Source: DATEDA01 sp963827595 (GTDB lineage Bacteria; Pseudomonadota; Gammaproteobacteria; Burkholderiales; SG8-39). From it: DNA of 64,000 nucleotides. The translations under genes and the position numbers were made by a program. The notes below the pieces were generated by a model. It made no database searches. It was not told the DNA's origin and was given only the letters and a program-made list of their open reading frames with translations. Numbering within the stretch: the stretch's first letter is position 1; each line of letters opens with the position of its first letter. Of this stretch, positions 60,737 to 64,000 are shown piece after piece. The stretch covers positions 248,001 to 312,000 of the forward strand of contig CAWHBT010000016.1 in the NCBI GenBank assembly GCA_963827595.1. Reading direction: 5' to 3'.

Positions 60737-62146
60737 TCAGCTCCACGACCTCACGTCGACGAAATGCCCCGCGATCGCCGCCGCCGCCGCCATCTCGGGG
60801 CTGACGAGGTGGGTGCGCCCGCCGGGACCCTGGCGCCCTTCGAAGTTGCGGTTGGAGGTCGAGGCGCAGCGCTCCCCCGGCGCCAGCCGGTCGTCGTTCA
60901 TCCCGAGGCACATCGAGCATCCCGGCTCGCGCCACTCGAACCCGGCACCCTTGAAGACGCGATCGAGCCCCTCGCGCTCGGCCTGCTGCTTCACCGGGCC
61001 CGAGCCCGGCACGACCAGCGCGAGCCTGACGTTCGACGCGATGCGCCGGCCGCGCACCACCGCCGCCGCGGCCCGCAGGTCCTCGATGCGCGAGTTGGTG
61101 CAGGACCCGATGAACACCTTGTCGATGCGGATGTCGGTCATCGGCGTATTCGGCTCGAGCGCCATGTACTCGAGCGCGCGCTCGATCCACGAGCGCCGGG
61201 TCGGGTCCTTTTCCTTGTCCGGGTCTGGGACTCGGCCGTCGATCGACACCACCATCTCGGGCGAGGTGCCCCAGCTCACCTGCGGCTTCAGCTCGCGCGC
61301 GTCGATCGTCACCACCCGATCGAAGCTCGCGTTGGCGTCGCTCCGGAGCGTGCGCCAGTGCGCGACTGCGCGCTCCCACAGCTCGCCCTTCGGTGCGAAC
61401 CGTCGCCCCTTCAGGTATTCGACCGTCACTTCGTCCACGGCGATCATGCCGCAGCGCGCGCCCGCCTCGATCGACATGTTGCAGAGAGTCATCCGGCCTT
61501 CCATCGACAGGCTGCGCACCGCGCTGCCGCCGTACTCGATCGCGTAGCCGGTCCCGCCCGCGGTGCCGATCCGGCCGATGATCGCGAGCGCCACGTCCTT
61601 CGCCGTCACGCCCCGCGGCAGCTGCCCCTCGACGCGCACCAGCATGTTGCGCGACTTCTTGGTCAGCAGGCACTGGGTGGCGAAGACGTGTTCGACTTCG
61701 GAGGTGCCGATGCCGTGCGCGAGGCAGGCGAACGCGCCGTGCGTGCTCGTGTGGCTGTCGCCGCACACGACCGTCATGCCGGGCAGCGTCGCGCCCTGCT
61801 CGGGGCCGATGACGTGGACGATGCCCTGGTTGCGGTCGCGGAACGGAAAGTACGCCTTCGCGCCGAGGTCGCGCAGGTTCGCGTCGAGCGCGTCCACCTG
61901 GACGCGCGAGGTCGGATCGGCAATCCCCTGGTCCCAGTCCTTCGTCGGCGTGTTGTGGTCGGCGGTAGCGACGATCGATCCGGGGCGCCACACCTTGCGA
62001 CTGGCGAGCCTCAGCCCTTCGAACGCCTGGGCGCTCGTTACCTCGTGGACGAGGTGACGGTCGATGTAGAGCAGCGTCGTGCCGTCGTCCTCGGCGTGGA
62101 CGGCATGGCTCGCCCAGAGCTTGTCGTAGAGGGTCTGCGGCGCCAT
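60737..62146 (-). CDS. leuC: 3-isopropylmalate dehydratase large subunit
   Basis: A 469-residue aconitase-family subunit carrying a [4Fe-4S] cluster. Cluster cysteines are in DKVFIGSCTNSRIEDLRAAA and FEWREPGCSMCLGMNDDRLA. Early signatures are LLYIDRHLVHEVTSAQAFEG and TVVCGDSHTSTHGAFACLAH. It is the first gene of the leuC-leuD-leuB-asd run on the minus strand. The 108 bp upstream separates it from the M48 protease gene. Confidence 0.97.
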   Translation of the reverse strand: MAPQTLYDKLWASHAVHAEDDGTTLLYIDRHLVHEVTSAQAFEGLRLASRKVWRPGSIVATADHNTPTKDWDQGIADPTSRVQVDALDANLRDLGAKAYFPFRDRNQGIVHVIGPEQGATLPGMTVVCGDSHTSTHGAFACLAHGIGTSEVEHVFATQCLLTKKSRNMLVRVEGQLPRGVTAKDVALAIIGRIGTAGGTGYAIEYGGSAVRSLSMEGRMTLCNMSIEAGARCGMIAVDEVTVEYLKGRRFAPKGELWERAVAHWRTLRSDANASFDRVVTIDARELKPQVSWGTSPEMVVSIDGRVPDPDKEKDPTRRSWIERALEYMALEPNTPMTDIRIDKVFIGSCTNSRIEDLRAAAAVVRGRRIASNVRLALVVPGSGPVKQQAEREGLDRVFKGAGFEWREPGCSMCLGMNDDRLAPGERCASTSNRNFEGRQGPGGRTHLVSPEMAAAAAIAGHFVDVRSWS

Positions 62147-62254
62147 TGGTCAGGCTCTGAAAAGAGCGAAATTATAGCGGAACCACCCCCCGCGCCCGGG
62201 CGGCGCGGGCCGGTTGTGCAATGCAGCGGCGGCGCGATGCGCCGGGGCGCGCGC

Positions 62255-63074
62255 TCAGCCGCCCCGCCGGGCAGCCTGGTAGAGCGGCATCACCCGCTCG
62301 GAGTACACCTCGAGGTCCTTGATGCGGCTCTCCGGCGAAGGATGCGTCGACAGGATCTCCGCCGGCGCGCCACCGCCGGCGGCCTGCGCCATCTTCTTCC
62401 ACACGCCGACCGCGCCGCGCGGGATCGTATCCGGCCCGCGCCGCGAGCTCCACGCCGATCCGGTCCGCCTCCTGCTCGTGCAGCCGCGAGTTCGGTAGCG
62501 TGAAGGTCACCTGGGCGACCATGTCCGCGAGCTGCGTGCCGCTCCCGCCGAGCCCGAGCACCGCACTCGCGACGCCGACCGCGACCCCGGTCGCGAGCTG
62601 CTGCGAGACCCGCTCGCGGCCGTGCTCACGCAGCGCGTGCGCGATCTCGTGGCCCATGATCGCCGCGAGCTCGTCGTCGGACAGCTTCAGCTGCTCGATC
62701 AGGCCGGTGTAGACGGCCATCTTCCCGCCGGGCATGCACCAAGCGTTGAGCTCCTTGGACGTGATCACGTGCGTTTCCCACTTCCAGGCGAGCGCGTCCT
62801 GGCGAAACACGCCGGCCTGCGCGACGAGCCGCTTCGAGATCGTCTGCACCCGCTGCACCTGGGCGGGGTCGCGGTCGAGCAGGCCTTTTTTCTCCGCGTC
62901 GCCGATCATCTTGGCGTATTGCTGCGCCGCCGCCTGGTCCACCTGCTTCGAGGAGACGAGCAGCGCCTGCTGTCGGTCGACCCCGACCGCGCCGGCTTGG
63001 GTGGTCCGCCCGCAGCCGGCGATCGCGAGGATCGTCGCACCGACGGCCAAGAGGCTGAGAAACCTGGGAAACAT
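62255..63074 (-). CDS. M48-family metalloprotease lipoprotein (apparent frameshift)
   Basis: A periplasmic zinc protease of the LoiP/BepA type. The lipoprotein signal MFPRFLSLLAVGATILAIAG ends before Cys21. The zinc motif is in LAAIMGHEIAHALREHGRER (HExxH) and the third ligand in RLHEQEADRIGVELAARAGY. After AGYDPA the frame shifts: one extra base near 62412-62420 separates it from AVGVWKKMAQ, and the repaired protein ends with HPSPESRIKDLEVYSERVMP and a stop at 62255. In the frame as given the C-terminus is an unrelated Arg/Ala-rich tail to 62172. GGAGG lies seven bases before the ATG at 63074. It likely degrades or repairs outer-membrane proteins. Confidence 0.88.
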
Positions 63075-63093
63075 GGGAAACCTCCAGCAGCGG

Positions 63094-64000
63094 TTACGGT
63101 AGCGGCGCGGCATCGACGGTTCGAGCGGCCACACGCCGCAAGAGTTTCGCCTGCCGCACGAGGACGAGCAAGCCGACCGCCGCGGCCGCGCTCGCCCCGG
63201 TGAACGTCCACGCCGGGCCGACGGCGTCCCAGGCCGCGCCGCTCGCCGCGGCGCCGATGAAGCCGCCGAGCCCGAACGAGATCGACAGGTACAGGGCCTG
63301 TCCGCGGACCTGGCGCGGACCGGTGAACCACCGGTTCACGAGGGCAAGCGACGCCATGTGGCACGCGCCGAACGTCGCGGCGTGCAGCACCTGCGCAACC
63401 ACGAGCAGCGGCAGACTCCCGACGCCCCAGCCGATCAGGGCGAACCGTACGATGGCGAGCGCGAAGCAGCCGACAAGGACGTCGTGTGCGGCGAAGCGCT
63501 TCATCCAGACCGGGGCCGCGAGGAACACCCCGATCTCCGCCACGACGCCCAGCGACCATAGCAGGCCGATCGCGGACCGGCTGTAGCCGACCTCCGCGAG
63601 GTAGATGCTGTAGAAGGCGTACAGCGGTCCGTGCGCGACGTTCATGAGCACGTTCGCGACGAGCAGCGCGACGACCTCGGGGCGCAACGCCTGCCGCCAG
63701 ACCGGTTCGTGCGCCGCGGCCACGGGCGTCGCACGATCCCGCAGCGAGCACGCGAGGGCGAGCGTCACCGCCAGCGCGACGGCGAGCATCCACAACAGGT
63801 TGGCGATCGCCACGCGGTCGAGCACCCAGCCGGCACCGAGCACCGCGACGATGAACCCGACCGAGCCCCAGAGGCGGATCCCGCCGTAGCGCTCGATGCG
63901 GCCGCGCAGTCCGGCGAGCGTGATCGCCTCGACGAGCGGCATCGTCGCGCTCGAGAAGAACGCGAAGCCCGCGAGCACGACGAACAGCCCGGCAAACTCG
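63094..64000 (-). CDS. MFS transporter (3-phenylpropionate/HcaT-like group), 5' end outside window
   Basis: The visible 302 residues contain about nine membrane helices of a major facilitator, ending at 63094. Features include FSSATMPLVEAITLAGLRGR, RYGGIRLWGSVGFIVAVLGA (typical of the MFS_1-like/HcaT group), HGPLYAFYSIYLAEVGYSRS and GLLWSLGVVAEIGVFLAAPV. The frame is open to the window edge, so the N-terminal helices are missing. It runs towards the M48 gene with 19 bp between them. Substrate unknown. Confidence 0.88.
   Translation of the reverse strand, partial: EFAGLFVVLAGFAFFSSATMPLVEAITLAGLRGRIERYGGIRLWGSVGFIVAVLGAGWVLDRVAIANLLWMLAVALAVTLALACSLRDRATPVAAAHEPVWRQALRPEVVALLVANVLMNVAHGPLYAFYSIYLAEVGYSRSAIGLLWSLGVVAEIGVFLAAPVWMKRFAAHDVLVGCFALAIVRFALIGWGVGSLPLLVVAQVLHAATFGACHMASLALVNRWFTGPRQVRGQALYLSISFGLGGFIGAAASGAAWDAVGPAWTFTGASAAAAVGLLVLVRQAKLLRRVAARTVDAAPLP

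Overview
The window is about 64 kb of high-GC chromosomal DNA. Its gene order points to a member of the Betaproteobacteria that I cannot name more precisely. Three conserved blocks support this: thrS-infC-rpmI-rplT-pheS-pheT-ihfA-merR; nadK/recN facing hrcA-hemH-grpE-dnaK-dnaJ; and leuC-leuD-leuB-asd-fimV-truA-trpF-trpB-trpA-accD-folC-dedD-cvpA-purF-metZ, with cysS, ppiA, ppiB and lpxH nearby. I see no rRNA, CRISPR array, insertion sequence or phage genes. Two tRNA genes are present, Pro(GGG) and Val(GAC).

Layout. 1-8.9 kb holds envelope and small accessory genes: a cut-off VTT-domain membrane protein, a CBS protein, an AlgH-like protein with a signal peptide, a DUF421 membrane protein, a peptidoglycan-binding protein, a lipoprotein, a sugar dehydrogenase-like lipoprotein, pssA, a DUF4124 protein and a YiiX-like amidase. 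9.4-12.2 kb holds a two-gene molybdenum hydroxylase (IorA/IorB type). 12.2-13.1 kb holds an alpha/beta-hydrolase lipoprotein. 22.8-30.5 kb is the translation block. 30.7-39.8 kb is DNA repair, NAD kinase and heat shock. 39.9-45 kb is a periplasmic binding protein, cysS, a TPR protein, two cyclophilins and lpxH. 45-62.1 kb is the metZ-to-leuC biosynthetic block on the minus strand. A lipoprotein M48 protease and a cut-off MFS transporter close the window.

The unusual region is 13.3-22.6 kb, all on the minus strand. Read in transcription order, a likely operon encodes a coiled-coil protein, a membrane protein with an OmpA-type C-terminus, a Ras-like small GTPase, a SpoIIE/RsbU-type phosphatase, an RsbW-like kinase, an NCS2 xanthine/uracil permease fused to a degenerate GHKL-ATPase-like domain, and two STAS proteins. 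A second, intact copy of the permease-ATPase fusion lies upstream. It looks like a partner-switching signalling module joined to a small GTPase, an envelope anchor and a purine-type transporter. The region is bracketed by the tRNA-Pro gene and by a degenerate, direct-oriented copy of that tRNA's 3' half plus flank, which suggests an old integration or duplication event.

Regulatory sites that can be read directly are a SAM-II-like riboswitch with promoter and terminator ahead of metZ, a sigma-32-type promoter ahead of grpE, an ATC start codon for infC, a terminator in the thrS leader, and several tandem perfect hairpins between genes.

Caution: at least eight places look like single-base insertions that shift reading frames, including in dnaK, nadK and grpE, which should be intact. 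Sequence error is therefore likely, and the 'broken' genes in this window should not be taken at face value.
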